Shown here: positions 50,025-62,405 of the stretch, one piece after another
Position numbering within the stretch: position 1 is the stretch's first letter
Layout of the letters: each line of letters starts with the position of its first letter
NCBI GenBank assembly: GCA_006176705.1
Contig: QRFJ01000782.1
Coordinates: 62,001-126,000, forward strand
DNA length: 64,000 nt
Direction of reading: 5' to 3'
DNA from: Cocos nucifera
Lineage: Eukaryota; Streptophyta; Magnoliopsida; Arecales; Arecaceae
The notes under the pieces: generated by a model
What the model was told of the DNA's origin: nothing
Databases searched by the model: none
Seen by the model: the letters and a program-made list of their open reading frames with translations, nothing else
Position numbers and translations under genes: made by a program

Positions 50025-51896
50025 TGGTATCAGAGCCAAGTTCTTATAAAATTTATTTAGATCTAATTTAATCTGATTAATTAGTGATTTTAGATATCAC
50101 ATTAGATTTGATTAGTCTAAAATTAGAAAAATAAAAAATTAAAATTAATTAATCTAGATCTAATATGTATGAGATACATAACTAGACTAGGAATAGAATT
50201 ATTCTATGTGTAGTCTAGTATAATCATATTTTTTATTTGATTAAATATAATTTTTAGATCTATTTATTTACTATTTTTTGATCTTATAAATGTTATAATT
50301 AGATCTAAAAATAGAAAATAAATTAAATTTAATTTTTTTATATGAGATATGATAGTTGTATGTTTAGACAAGTTGTAGAATGGTTCTGCAAATAGGTCTA
50401 GATTAAATTTTATTTAATAAGATCAAATTTAAATTTAATTTTTTAGATGATTATGAGATAATTTAGATCTAAAAAATATGCATGCATGATATATGTGATA
50501 TATATAAAACATATTTTAATTAGATCTATTTTTTTTGTATGAGATATATGCTTAGATCTAATTAATTTTTGTAGATTAGTTGTATTTCTGATTAAGGCAT
50601 TCCCCTTGGTCGTTCGGTCATAAGAATAAAGTAGGGCTTAAAAGCTCTCTCATCCCATTCGATGGGGTGTTCTTATGATGTGTAGGGGTGCTGCGCGTTT
50701 ATCCTTAATCAGAAATTGAGAACTTACTTTCTGCAAAATCCTAGATCCTGAAATCCTAAGATCTTATTTACATGTTTTATTTAAGAATCCTAACTTAATT
50801 AAGAATTAAGTTTATAAAATATTAATTAGGTCTAAAATTGAGAATTTCAGGTCTAAGACATATTGATAAAATTGGGTTCGAGCTTGGGTAGCTCAATTAG
50901 GTCTAGCGATTGATCAAACCGAATCAAGAGTTGGTTAGATGGGATCAACAATGCTTAAATTGACCAACCTAATAGGATTAAGTCTGGGTCAAGATCGAGT
51001 CATGTGAGTGATCGATCAAGCTAAGACCTAATTAGGCTCAGTGGTTAGAGTCTGGATTGTAGGCTAACCTGATTGATTTTGGTTCAATAATTTGGTGTCT
51101 AAGATAAGTTTGGTAGATACGATCGACTGATTTTTAATTGGGAGCTATTCGACTCGAATGCATTCTTGTCGAGTTAATGGCATATCCCTTCCACCGGTCT
51201 CACTTATCTGGCCATATTTGTTAACTCAGTTCTAATCTAAGGTGGTCAATAATCCAAGCTAACCCATGCCACTAGGTTAGTCATAATGGTTATGACTATG
51301 TCAAGTCTAGTTTAATGAGACCTAAATCAAATCTTCCTAAGAAAAGATTAAGTCTAAGATGTTCCACTATTATAGATGTGCGGGCCCTTCCTGGGGTTGA
51401 TTGTTCTCGATTGGTTATAGTGGTTCAGTTGCACCGGAAAGATGCAACCATGTCTATTAGGCATTGGATGCTACAGGCTAGAGGATCGATTAGGCTCAAT
51501 ATTCTGGATACAGTGAGAGACCCAATTAGGAATCCAATCTATGCAAATGGTGGGTCTGACTTAACTAAGAAGTAGATCAATATTTTGGACACGATGAGAT
51601 TCATGAATTAGAGACCAAGATTGGGTGCATCATGATTAGAGAATCATTGAACAAGAGTTGTTCACTCATTGGCTAACCCATCACTAATAACTGTTAGGTG
51701 AGGTGATGAGTAAGTCGATGGGACTGCATCACCCACTAAAAATTAGTAATCATAAAGATTTTTGCATCTCTACAGAGGGAGTGTAGAGATCCAAGAAAAT
51801 AGTGGGAGCTAATTTATTTTAAAATAAAATCTCTAAACAAATTGGTTAAGTCTTAATTATAATATCTAACTAGAAACTTTGACTCTCTATAGGAAA
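50025..51896 (+). mobile_element. Primer-binding site and leader of D
   Basis: TGGTATCAGAGC at 50025-50036 is followed by about 1.86 kb of non-coding leader aligning with that of C. Relative to C it has an extra segment near 51000-51020 (GAGTCATGTGAGTGATCGAT). Ends GACTCTCTATAGGAAA directly before the gag ATG. The ORF 51315-51575 here has no recognisable motif. Confidence 0.8.
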
Positions 51897-54800
51897 ATGT
51901 CTACATCCAACCCACTAGCACGAATTCTGGACACCCATAGACTGATTGGACCAAATTATAAGGATTGGCTTTAGAACTTCAAAATCATTTTGGGTTCCAA
52001 GAAGTTAACTCATGTATTGGATCAGGACCCTCCCACCTTACCAGCTCGTCCATCCACTGAGCAGAGAGCATCTCTGGATAAGTGGACTGATGAAGATAAT
52101 AAGGCCAGATACTATATGTTGGGCTCGATGTCTGATGAGCTTCAGCGCCAACATGAAGATATCAGAACTATTCGCCAAATGTTGGCTCACCTACAGGAGA
52201 TGTTTGGTGAACAAAGTAGTGCAGCCAAGTATCAAGTTACTAAACGACTGTTCAAGGCTAAGATGCATGATGGACAGTCAGTCCAAGATCATTGTCTGAT
52301 GATGATCAAGGACTTGGAAGAGCTTAAGAAGCTCAGAGTAAAGTTGGACTTGGATCTGCAGAATGATATAATTCTGCAATCCTTGACTGATGCATATGGG
52401 CATTTCATCATGAACTACCATATGCATAAACTTCAAAACTCCTTGGCCGAACTTATGAATATACTGGTTACTGCGGAGCTTTCCATGAAAGGTTCTAAAG
52501 GCTTAGTGCTTGCTATGGAATAGACTTCTTCCAAGAGAAAGTCTTTTGAAAAAAAGAAGTCTGCAAAAAGGTTGAAGGTGGAAGGAGGAAAAAAGAAAAA
52601 GGCAAAGCTGTAGAAGGCTGCTGATAAAGAAAAGTGTTTCCATTACAATAATGATGGCAATTGGAAGCGAAACTGCCTTACATACCTGGCCACCCTAAAG
52701 AATAAGAAGAAGGCTGGTCCTTCTGAAGGTATGCTCGTTATTGAGTCTAACCTTACGATTTCTTCTGCATCCAGTTGGGTGCTTGACTCTGGTTCTAGTG
52801 CTCATCTGTGCACTTCCATGCAGGGTCTTGAGGATAGCAGGAGGCTGAGGGATGGAGACATGATCCTACACATCGAAAATGGAGCAAGAGTTGCTGCAGT
52901 AGCCATGGAAACATACCCTCTTCGATTACCATCTGGTTTAGACTTAGTTTTGAAAGACTGTTATTATGTGCCTGCAGCTAGCAGGAATTTGATTTCTGTT
53001 TCATGCTTAGCACTAGAAGGCTATGTGATTACCTTCTTTAAGGACCATTGTAACATTCTTTATGAAAGAAATAAAATTGCAAATGGTTTCCTTATTAATG
53101 GTCTTTATCAGCTACATATTGATGTACCTATTTTTAACTATCGAGCAAAATGTGAATGCCAAAAATCAAAATGACCTAGGGATAGTCCAAATGATAGATA
53201 TCTATGGCACCTAAGATTAGGTCATATAGCAGAAGATAGGATCAACAAATTGGAGAAAAATGGGCTATTGAGTCCATTGACTTCCGAGTCATATCCAACT
53301 TGTGAATCCTTGTCTTCAAGGCAAAATGACTAAACTCCCTTTTGTTGGACATGGGGAAAGGGCCACAGATCTCCTTGCCCTAGTACATACTGATGTGTGC
53401 GGCCCATTTGATGTGGCTAGAGGCAATTTTGTCTACTTCATTACCTTTACCGATGATCTATCTAGGTATGGGTATGTGTATCTTATGAGACACAAGTCTG
53501 AAGCTTTTGAAAAGTTCAAAGAATTCAGACATGAAGTAGAAAAACAAACTGGAAAACCCATTAAGGTTCTTCGATCAGATCGAGGAGGTGAATACCTTAG
53601 CCGAGAATTCCTAGACTATCTAAAGAAAAATGGCATAGTCTCTCAATGGACTCCACCAGGAACACCTCAACTCAACGGGGTTTCAGAATGGAGAAATCGG
53701 ATCCCTATTGGATATGGTTCGATCCATGATGAGCTTCACAGACCTCCCTGATTTTCTTTGGGGACACTCATTGTTAACTTCAATTTATCTCTACTGAATA
53801 GGGTTTCCCTCTAAAATCCGTTCCTACCACACCGTATGAGATATGGCATGGTAAGAAACCAAGTCTGAGTCATCTCAGAATTTGGGGTTGTCCGGCTCAT
53901 GTCAAAAGACAACAAGCGGACAAGTTAGAGTTTAGGTCCTTCAGAGCTCGATTCATAGGATATCCTAAAGAGTCATTAGGATACTATTTCTACATTCCAG
54001 AAGACCACAATGTGATTGTGAGTCGACATGCCATCTTTCTTGAAAAATAGTTTATTCAAGATAGCGGCATTGGAAAGCAGATCAAGCTTGATGAGAAAGT
54101 CTCACAAGTACAATGAGCTAAGGACCAATTGGAACCAAATCAGGTTGAGCCAATAAGAACACTACCTCCTCCACCTCGTAGATCGGAAAGAGTTTTCCAT
54201 CCCCTGAGAGATACTTAGGTATTATTTCAGAGGAAGTAGAGAAAACGTTCCTCATAGGCAATGGTGCTCATGGTGATGATCCCAAAACCTACAACGAGGC
54301 GATATCAGATATCGACTCCGAGAAATGGCTAGAGGCAATGCAGTCAGAAATTGACTCGATGCACTCAAACCAAGTCTGGACCTTGGTAGATCCACCAGAA
54401 GGTATAGTACCTATTGGGTGTAAATGGATCTTCAAGAGAAAGATTGGTGCAGATGGGAATGTGGAGACATTCAAGGCTAGACTAGTGGCAAAAGGTTATA
54501 GTCAACGCGAAGGCATTGACTATCAGGATACCTTTTCCCCAGTGGCTATGCTAAAATCCATCCGCACATTGCTTGCCGTTGCAGCCTATTTCGATTATGA
54601 AATATGGCAAATGGACGTGAAAATGGCATTCTTAAATGGATATCTTGAGGAAGATATCTATATGGAACAGCCGCTAGGTTTCACATCCAGTGATACTGAT
54701 CACAAGGTTTGCAAGCTGCAAAGGTCCATATATGGACTTAAGCAAAGCATCTCGGAGCTGGAACACTCATTTCAATGATGTGATCAAAATGTTTGGTTTC

Positions 54801-55861
54801 ATCAAAAATGAAGAGGAACCATGTGTTTTCAAAAAGGTCAGTGGGAGCGCTGTTGTCTTCCTCGTATTGTACGTGGATGACATCCTCCTTATTGGGAATG
54901 ATATTCCCATGATGACAACAGTCAAAATTATGGTTGTCCAAAGGAATTCTCCATGAAAGACCTAGGTGAAGCATCCTTTATTCTAGGAATTAAGGTCTAT
55001 AGGGATAGACCGAATAGGATGCTAGGACTTTCACAGAAGATGTACATAGAGAAAGTACTAAAGAGGTTTAGTATGGAAAACTCTAAGAGGGGATTAATAC
55101 CCTTCAGACATGGTATTCATCTTTCCAAGAAGATGTGCCCCAGCACACCTGAGGAAAATAGAACGCATGAGCAAGATCCCTTATGCTTTCTGCAATAGGG
55201 AGCCTCATGTATGCCATGCTATGTACACGACCTGATATAGCCCATGCTGTGAGTGTCACAAGCAGATATCAGTCAAATCCAGGTGAAGAACACTGGACTT
55301 CTGTGAAATGTATCCTTAAGTACTTGAGAAGAACTAAGGATATGATGTTGGTCTTTGGTAATGGAGAACTCCAAGTCCAGGGATACACAGACTCGGATTT
55401 CATGTCCGATATAGATGATCGAAAGTCGACATCTGGGAGTCTGTTTGTGTGCAATGGTGGTGCTGTCAGCTGGAAGAGTTTCCAAGCAAATGGTGATAGC
55501 AGATTCCACCATGGAAGCAGAATATATCGCTGCATCAGAAGGCTGCGAAAGGAAGCATTCTGGTACAAGAAGTTTGCTGCATGCAGAAATTGGAGTAATG
55601 CCATCAGATGCCATTCCTCTATACTGCGACAACAATGGTGCCATAGCCCTTGCTAAGGAGCCGAGGTCTCACCAGAAATCCAAGCATATTGAGCGGCGAT
55701 ACCACCTCATCCGCGATTACCTCGAGAAGGGTTATGTCGAGGTCAAGAGAGTCAACTCCACAGATAATGTGGCAGACCCACTTACAAAGCCGTTGGGCCA
55801 GCAGAAGATCGAAGCCCACCTTGAGAAGATGGGACTTAGACTTGTAGCCAATTGGCTTTAG
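51897..55861 (+). pseudogene. Copia gag-pol polyprotein of D
   Basis: ATG 51897, MSTSNPLARILDTHRLIGPN, with a TAG at 51954-51956 (AGG in C). Gag continues open at 51990-52523. The zinc knuckle is altered but keeps its tryptophan (CFHYNNDGNWKRNC, near 52640). Protease 52731-53174 has VLDSGSSAHLC; integrase 53302-53751 has LRSDRGGEYLSREFLDYLKK; then the TAG at 54048-54050 shared with A-C; reverse transcriptase from 54290, with QMDVKMAFL and YVDD near 54870; RNase H ending NVADPLTKPLGQQK at about 55800; stop 55859-55861. Most pol breaks are one-base or few-base insertions (near 53309, 53811, 54745, 55155, 55190, 55482, 55530, 55581), not substitutions. Confidence 0.9.
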
Positions 55862-55863
55862 GA

Positions 55864-55874
55864 CAAGTGGGAGA
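55864..55874 (+). other. Polypurine tract of D
   Basis: CAAGTGGGAGA directly before the 3' LTR start TGTTAGATAT, identical to the tract of C and E. Confidence 0.75.
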
Positions 55875-55875
55875 T

Positions 55876-57702
55876 TGTTAGATATATGTGCCCTAGAAGC
55901 CAGAATTGGCTGACACTTGTAATACACTTCTAGGGGCAAAATTATAATTTTGACTAAAAATCAATAAAATGGGTTATTTTCTATCACATATGTGTATTTA
56001 GTGTCTGTGATACATCCTTTGAGTTAATGGTAATGATAATTCATATTTTCAAGAGTTGAAAATTTAAGACATGAATAATCATTATTAACTCATAAAATGC
56101 TCCCGACCATAGGATCATCACGAGGATGGTGATTGATCCGGAAGGTTGGTGTACAATCGCTTCTCTTTAGTAGATGAGTCTTGAGTCTACGGTGTGGAGA
56201 CACCGGAGCGAGAGTACAGGTACTCGTTAGAGAACGAGGGCACTGAGCGTGACCACCTCGAGTAGTCATTAGGGAGTCTACCTTCTCGTCAATGACTGAC
56301 TCGATGCTGCAGTAGTGTGTCTGGTTCTTTGACCTGAGGTGCATCGGCAGTTCACCTTGAGGGTGTTATAGTTTGACTACACCATTACTCGGTCTCCTAG
56401 CCATATCGGAATCCCTGAGGTGTATGTTGGCTATAGCATGTTCATTGTAGGAACTGGATGGCATCAAGATGGAATCTATCTACCTCGGTGGTAGAGGAGC
56501 AGCCCTATGATAATCATGAGAATCAAGTCCAGAAGTCCATGGCCATGGCAGAGTGAAATAATAGAAAGAGTTTCTATTTAGATTTTCACATCGGACTCGA
56601 ATCGAATGATTACATCATATGACAGAAACTAGGGTTTGACGAGTTCACCTTAACCCTAATCTGATCGGGGCTCAAGATAGAAGAACTTAATCACACAGGT
56701 AGCTGCACCAAGAGGTTCGCATTCAGCTCTGATGGGTTGCCACCATATACTGCTAGGTGTCACTGGTGGATTTTGGGAGCAATTAGAATGATTTAGATGA
56801 TCGATCATTCTAGCTGTTCGAATCAGAAGAGTTCTGATCCATCGAAAGGAGTTTCGATGATGTCGATGATAGAGATCATGACATATCCCATTACCATACA
56901 GAACTGAACCTAACTGGGTCACACAAACAAGGGTTTGAATCTGGTGATCATCAATTGAACTGATCCTAGTTCAATTGATCTGAATGAGATTCAATTAGGT
57001 TCAAGGAAATCGTGCTAGCACTCGATTGAACCTAACGTTCTTCTTTTGCTATCATAAATAAGTTGTCCTGACTGAGCCAAAGGAGTTTGTGCTCAATCAG
57101 AGGCCTTCATATGGTCTGACTGGAGGTTGTCCAAGTCAGAAAAGGTTGTCTTATTTTGAAGATAAATTTTGACATTACCTACCATTTTTTGTCACTTTGC
57201 CAATTCTTGTACCTTTGACTTTGGTCAAACATTGACCATTGACCCTTTGACTTCTTGACCCATGTGTCATGCACCTATTGGAGAGCTGGTGGGGGCTTGT
57301 CCCCTCTCTGAAAATTGGCAAAGGAAGGGGGTGCACACCTAGGATGGCGTGCGCCCAAGTTGGAGGCGATGCCTGGAGTCCCTGTTGGACAGGGACTCCA
57401 TCTCCTTTTTGGATTTTAATTAGAGTTCTCCTAAGAACCAACTTTGACTGGTCTTAGGTGCCCTCTAAGGAGGAATCCAGGGGTCTCTCATCTGATTGGA
57501 TCTGATTCATCCCACCAATCAAATTTAGATCTGATTTCACGAAAGAGTTATGATTGGTTGGGAAGAAGAGGACTACATGGCGCAGTAGAGTCTATAAATA
57601 GACCCTACCCGCACCCACTTTATAGCTCTCCTCCTCTTAGCCATGCCCTGAGGCTAACCCTCTCCCTTCTCCATGCCACCATCAAGCCCTCTCTCTCCTC
57701 TC
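55876..57702 (+). repeat. D 3' LTR, interrupted
   Basis: Starts TGTTAGATATATGTGCCC. The first 1.6 kb follows the C/E subtype closely. From about 57480 it changes to text like D's own 5' LTR (GTCTCTCATCTGATT; CACTTTATAGCTCTCCTCC), with a short C-like patch near 57540-57570. TATA TATAAATAG at 57593-57601. It stops in CTCTCTCCTCTC where H begins. Confidence 0.85.
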
Positions 57703-59155
57703 TGAAGAAAAATCCTGATTTTTTGGACCAGGTTCGTTCAGATTTGATCGGATCAAGAGATATATTTCAAAAATTTTTCTCTTTGATCTGAATTAGATCT
57801 AGGATGTTTCAGATCTGATTTTTATTATTTTAATAATCAAAATAAAATATAGATAAATTAAATCAAATTTAATTTATCTTGATGTAGGGTAATCTTATTA
57901 CCAGTTAATGATCCTGTAAGCAGTGGAAGGTTCTGGATCTAGCCACGCAAGTGCCTGGCCTCTACCGATATCCACTCGAGCTGGATCTGGAGATCCTCTT
58001 CTTCTCTATCATATCTCCAAGAATCAGATCTGAATCTAATTTGGAGGATCTTCAAAATAGCTTTCGAAGATCAGCAGTTATCCTTTGCAGCAGCGCAGCC
58101 TTCTATCTTTCTATCGCCTTTGTCTCACCTAGATTGCACCAACTGAGATCCCAAACTTCTTTGGGCATAGAGAGGAGAGGGAGAAGATGGACTTGGTGTG
58201 GAGGAGGAGGAGAGAGGCAGCCTTGGGGCGTGGGAATTTGCATTGCTTTTTGAGTTGGGTGCAGGGTCTTATTTGTAGACTATGTATGATCCAACTCCTC
58301 TTCTTCCCAACCAATCACAACCCTTTGTGAAATCAGAACTAAATCTGATTGGTGGAAATAGAGTCCCTTGGATTTATCCTTAGATGGTGCCTAAGACTAG
58401 TCAAACTTGGTTCTTAGGAGAAGTCTAATCAGAATCCAGAAAGGAGATGGAGTCCCTGTCCAATAGGGACACCTGGGCATCTCCTACTTGGGTGCATGCC
58501 ATCCTTAGCGTGCGCCCTCCTCCTTGCCAGCTTCTGGCAGGGGGACAAGCCTCCACCAGCTCTCCAATAGGTGCATGACACGTGGACAGAAGTCAAAGTA
58601 TCAATGGTCAACATTTGACCAATCAAAGATCAACTTTTGACCAAAGTCAAAAGATTAGAAATGGTGGGTGACCAAAAATGGCAGGTATTATCTTAAAAAA
58701 TAAGACAACCCTTTTCTGATCTGGACATGCTCTAGTCAGACCAAGTGAAGGCCTTGGCTCAGTCAGGACAACTATTTATGATAGTGAAAGAAGAACGTTA
58801 GGTTCAATCGAGTGCTAGCACAATTTTCTTGAACCTAATTGAATCTCATTCAGATTAATTGAACTGGATTAGTTCAATTGATGATCATTAGATTCAAACC
58901 CTTGTTTGTGTAACCCAGTTAGGTTCAATTCTGTATGGTAATAGAATATGTCATGATCTCTATCATCGACATCATCGAAACTCCTTTCGGCAGATCAATA
59001 CTCTTCTGATTTGAATAGCTAGAATGATCGATCATCTAAATCATTCTAATTGCTCTCAAAATCTACCAGTGACACCTAGCAGTATATGGTGGCAATCCAT
59101 CAGAGCTGAATGCAAACCTCTTGGTGCAACTACCTATGTGATTAAGTTCTTCTAT
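57703..59155 (-). repeat. Copia LTR fragment H, cut by gap
   Basis: Starts TGAAGAAAAATCCTG (the LTR end on the minus strand) and follows the LTR for 1.45 kb until the N run. It resembles but clearly differs from the E LTR at matching sites (for example AATAGAATATGTC against AATGGGATATGTC), so it is not a simple duplicate of the sequence after the gap. Confidence 0.8.
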
Positions 59156-60155
59156 NNNNNNNNNNNNNNNNNNNNNNNNNNNNNNNNNNNNNNNNNNNNN
59201 NNNNNNNNNNNNNNNNNNNNNNNNNNNNNNNNNNNNNNNNNNNNNNNNNNNNNNNNNNNNNNNNNNNNNNNNNNNNNNNNNNNNNNNNNNNNNNNNNNNN
59301 NNNNNNNNNNNNNNNNNNNNNNNNNNNNNNNNNNNNNNNNNNNNNNNNNNNNNNNNNNNNNNNNNNNNNNNNNNNNNNNNNNNNNNNNNNNNNNNNNNNN
59401 NNNNNNNNNNNNNNNNNNNNNNNNNNNNNNNNNNNNNNNNNNNNNNNNNNNNNNNNNNNNNNNNNNNNNNNNNNNNNNNNNNNNNNNNNNNNNNNNNNNN
59501 NNNNNNNNNNNNNNNNNNNNNNNNNNNNNNNNNNNNNNNNNNNNNNNNNNNNNNNNNNNNNNNNNNNNNNNNNNNNNNNNNNNNNNNNNNNNNNNNNNNN
59601 NNNNNNNNNNNNNNNNNNNNNNNNNNNNNNNNNNNNNNNNNNNNNNNNNNNNNNNNNNNNNNNNNNNNNNNNNNNNNNNNNNNNNNNNNNNNNNNNNNNN
59701 NNNNNNNNNNNNNNNNNNNNNNNNNNNNNNNNNNNNNNNNNNNNNNNNNNNNNNNNNNNNNNNNNNNNNNNNNNNNNNNNNNNNNNNNNNNNNNNNNNNN
59801 NNNNNNNNNNNNNNNNNNNNNNNNNNNNNNNNNNNNNNNNNNNNNNNNNNNNNNNNNNNNNNNNNNNNNNNNNNNNNNNNNNNNNNNNNNNNNNNNNNNN
59901 NNNNNNNNNNNNNNNNNNNNNNNNNNNNNNNNNNNNNNNNNNNNNNNNNNNNNNNNNNNNNNNNNNNNNNNNNNNNNNNNNNNNNNNNNNNNNNNNNNNN
60001 NNNNNNNNNNNNNNNNNNNNNNNNNNNNNNNNNNNNNNNNNNNNNNNNNNNNNNNNNNNNNNNNNNNNNNNNNNNNNNNNNNNNNNNNNNNNNNNNNNNN
60101 NNNNNNNNNNNNNNNNNNNNNNNNNNNNNNNNNNNNNNNNNNNNNNNNNNNNNNN
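59156..60155. other. Assembly gap (1000 N)
   Basis: Exactly 1000 N bases, a placeholder length. Open frames that run through it are artefacts. Confidence 0.98.
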
Positions 60156-62391
60156 GATATATTTCAAAAATTTTTCTCTTTGATCTCAATCAGATCTTAG
60201 ATCTAAATGTTTCAGATCTGATTCTTATTATTTTAATAAATAAAATAAAATAAGATAAATTAAATCAAATTTAATTTACCTTGATTTGGGTAATCCTATT
60301 ACCCTGTTGATGATCCTGTAAGCAGCGGAAGGTTCTGGATCTAGCCACGCAAGCGCCTGGCCTCTACCGGTATCCACTCGGGTTGGATCTGGAGAGATCC
60401 TCTTCTTCTCTATCACATCCTCCAAAAATCAGATCTGGATCTGATCTGGAGGATCTTCAAAACTCTTTTGAAGATCAGCAGTCGTCCTTTTGCAGCAGCG
60501 CAGCCTTCTTGCTTTTGATCGCCTTTCTCTTGATCTGGATCGCACCAACCAAGATCCAAAACTCTTTTGGACGTGGAGAGGAGAGGGAGAAGATGGACTT
60601 GGCATGGAGGAAGGAGGGGAGAGGCAGCCTTGGGGCGTGGGAAATTTGCATTCATTTTTTGAGTTGGGCGCAGGGTCTTATTTATAGACTAAGCGTGATC
60701 CAACTCCTCTTCTTCCCAACCAATCACAACCCTTTGTGAAATCAGATCTAAATCTGATTGGTGGAAATAGAGTCCCCTGGATTCCTCCTTAGAGGGCGCC
60801 TAAGACCAGTCAAACTTGGTTCTTAGGAGAACTCTAATTGGAATCCAAAAAGGAGATGGAGTCCTTGTCCAACAAGGACTCCTAGGCGCGCCTCCAACTT
60901 GGGCACACGCCAAGGGTTGGCGTGCGCCCTCCTCCTTGCCAGGTTCTGGCAGGGGGACAAGGCCCCCACCAGCTCTCCAATAGGTGCATGACATGTGGTC
61001 AAAAGTCAAAGTGTCAATGGTCAACATTTGACCAGTCAAAGGTAGACTTTTGACCAAAGTCAAAGAACAAGAAATGGCAGGTGACCAAAAATGGCAGGTA
61101 ATGTCTTACAAAATAAGACAACCTTTTCTGACTTGGACAACCTCCAGTCAGACCATATGAAGGCCTCTGATTGAGAGCACAAACTCCTTTGGCTCAGTCA
61201 GGACAACTTATTTATGATAGTAAAAGAAGAACGTTAGGTTCAATCGAGTGCTAGCACGATTTTCCTTGAACCTAATTGAATCTCATTCAGATCAATTGAA
61301 CTAGATCAGTTCAATTGATGATCACCAGATTCAAACCCTTGTTTGTGTGACCCAGTTAGGTTCAGTTCTGTATGGTAATGGGATATGTCATGATCTCTAT
61401 CATCGACATCATCGAAACTCCTTTCGATGGATCAGAACTCTTCTGATTCGAACAGCTAGAATGATCGATCATCTAAATCATTCTAATTGCTCCCAAAATC
61501 CACCAGTGACACCTAGCAGTATATGGTGGCAACCCATCAGAGCTGAATGCGAACCTCTTGGTGCAGCTACCTGTGTGATTAAGTTCTTCTATCTTGAGCC
61601 CCGATCAGATTAGGGTTAAGGTGAACTCGTCAAACCCTAGTCTCTGTCATATGATGTAATCATTCGATTCGAGTCCAATGTGAAAATCTAAATAGAAACT
61701 CTTTCTATTATTTCACTCTGCCATGGCCATGGGCTTCTGGACTTGATTCTCATGATCATCATAGGGCTGCTCCTCTACCACCGAGGTAGATAGATTCCAT
61801 CTTGATGCAATCCAGTTCCTACAATGAACATGCTATAGCCAACATACACCTCAGGGTTCCATATGGCTAGGAGACCGAGTAATGGTGTAGTCAAACTATA
61901 ACACCCTCAAGGTGAACTGCCGATGCATCTCAGGTCAAAGAACCAGACACACTACTGCAGCATCGAGTCAGTCATTGACGAGAAGGTAGACTTCCTAATG
62001 ACTACTCGAGGTGGTCACGCTCAGTGCCCTCGTTCTCTAACGAGTACCTGTACTCTCGCTCCGGTGTCTCCACACCGTAGACTCAAGACTCATCTACTAA
62101 AGAGAAGCGATTGTACACCAACCTTCCGGATCAATCACCATCCTCGTGATGATCCTATGGTCGGGAGCATTTTATGAGTTAATAATGATTATTCATGTCT
62201 TAAATTTTCAACTCTTGAAAATATGAATTATCATTACCATTAACTCAAAGGATGTATCACAGACACTAAATACACATATGTGATAGAAAATAACCCATTT
62301 TATTGAATTATAGTCAAAATTATAATTTTGCCCCTAGAAGTGTATTACAAGTGTCAGCCAATTCTGGCTTCTAGGGCACATATATCTAACA
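60156..62391 (-). repeat. E 3' LTR
   Basis: From GATATATTTCAAAAATTT to CATATATCTAACA. TATA (plus strand TTATTTATA, 60678-60686). Near-identical to the C 5' LTR. The ORFs at 61347-61613 and 61923-62177 run antisense to the element and recur in C and D only because the LTRs are similar. Confidence 0.85.
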
Positions 62392-62405
62392 ATCTCCCAC
62401 TTGTC

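Larger units (their letters stand above)
47739..57702 (+). mobile_element. Angela-like Copia retrotransposon D, mosaic
   Basis: Plus-strand copy: 5' LTR 47739-50024, primer-binding site 50025-50036, leader to 51896, gag-pol 51897-55861, 3' LTR from 55876. The 3' LTR is broken at 57702 by LTR fragment H, so the right target duplication is not visible. The 5' half is clearly diverged from C, while pol from about 52735 and much of the 3' LTR are nearly identical to C and E. Confidence 0.85.

Noticed and set aside
59024..60253. Very long open frames across 59024-60253 on both strands
   Set aside because: They run through the 1000-N gap; the unknown residues make the frames meaningless.
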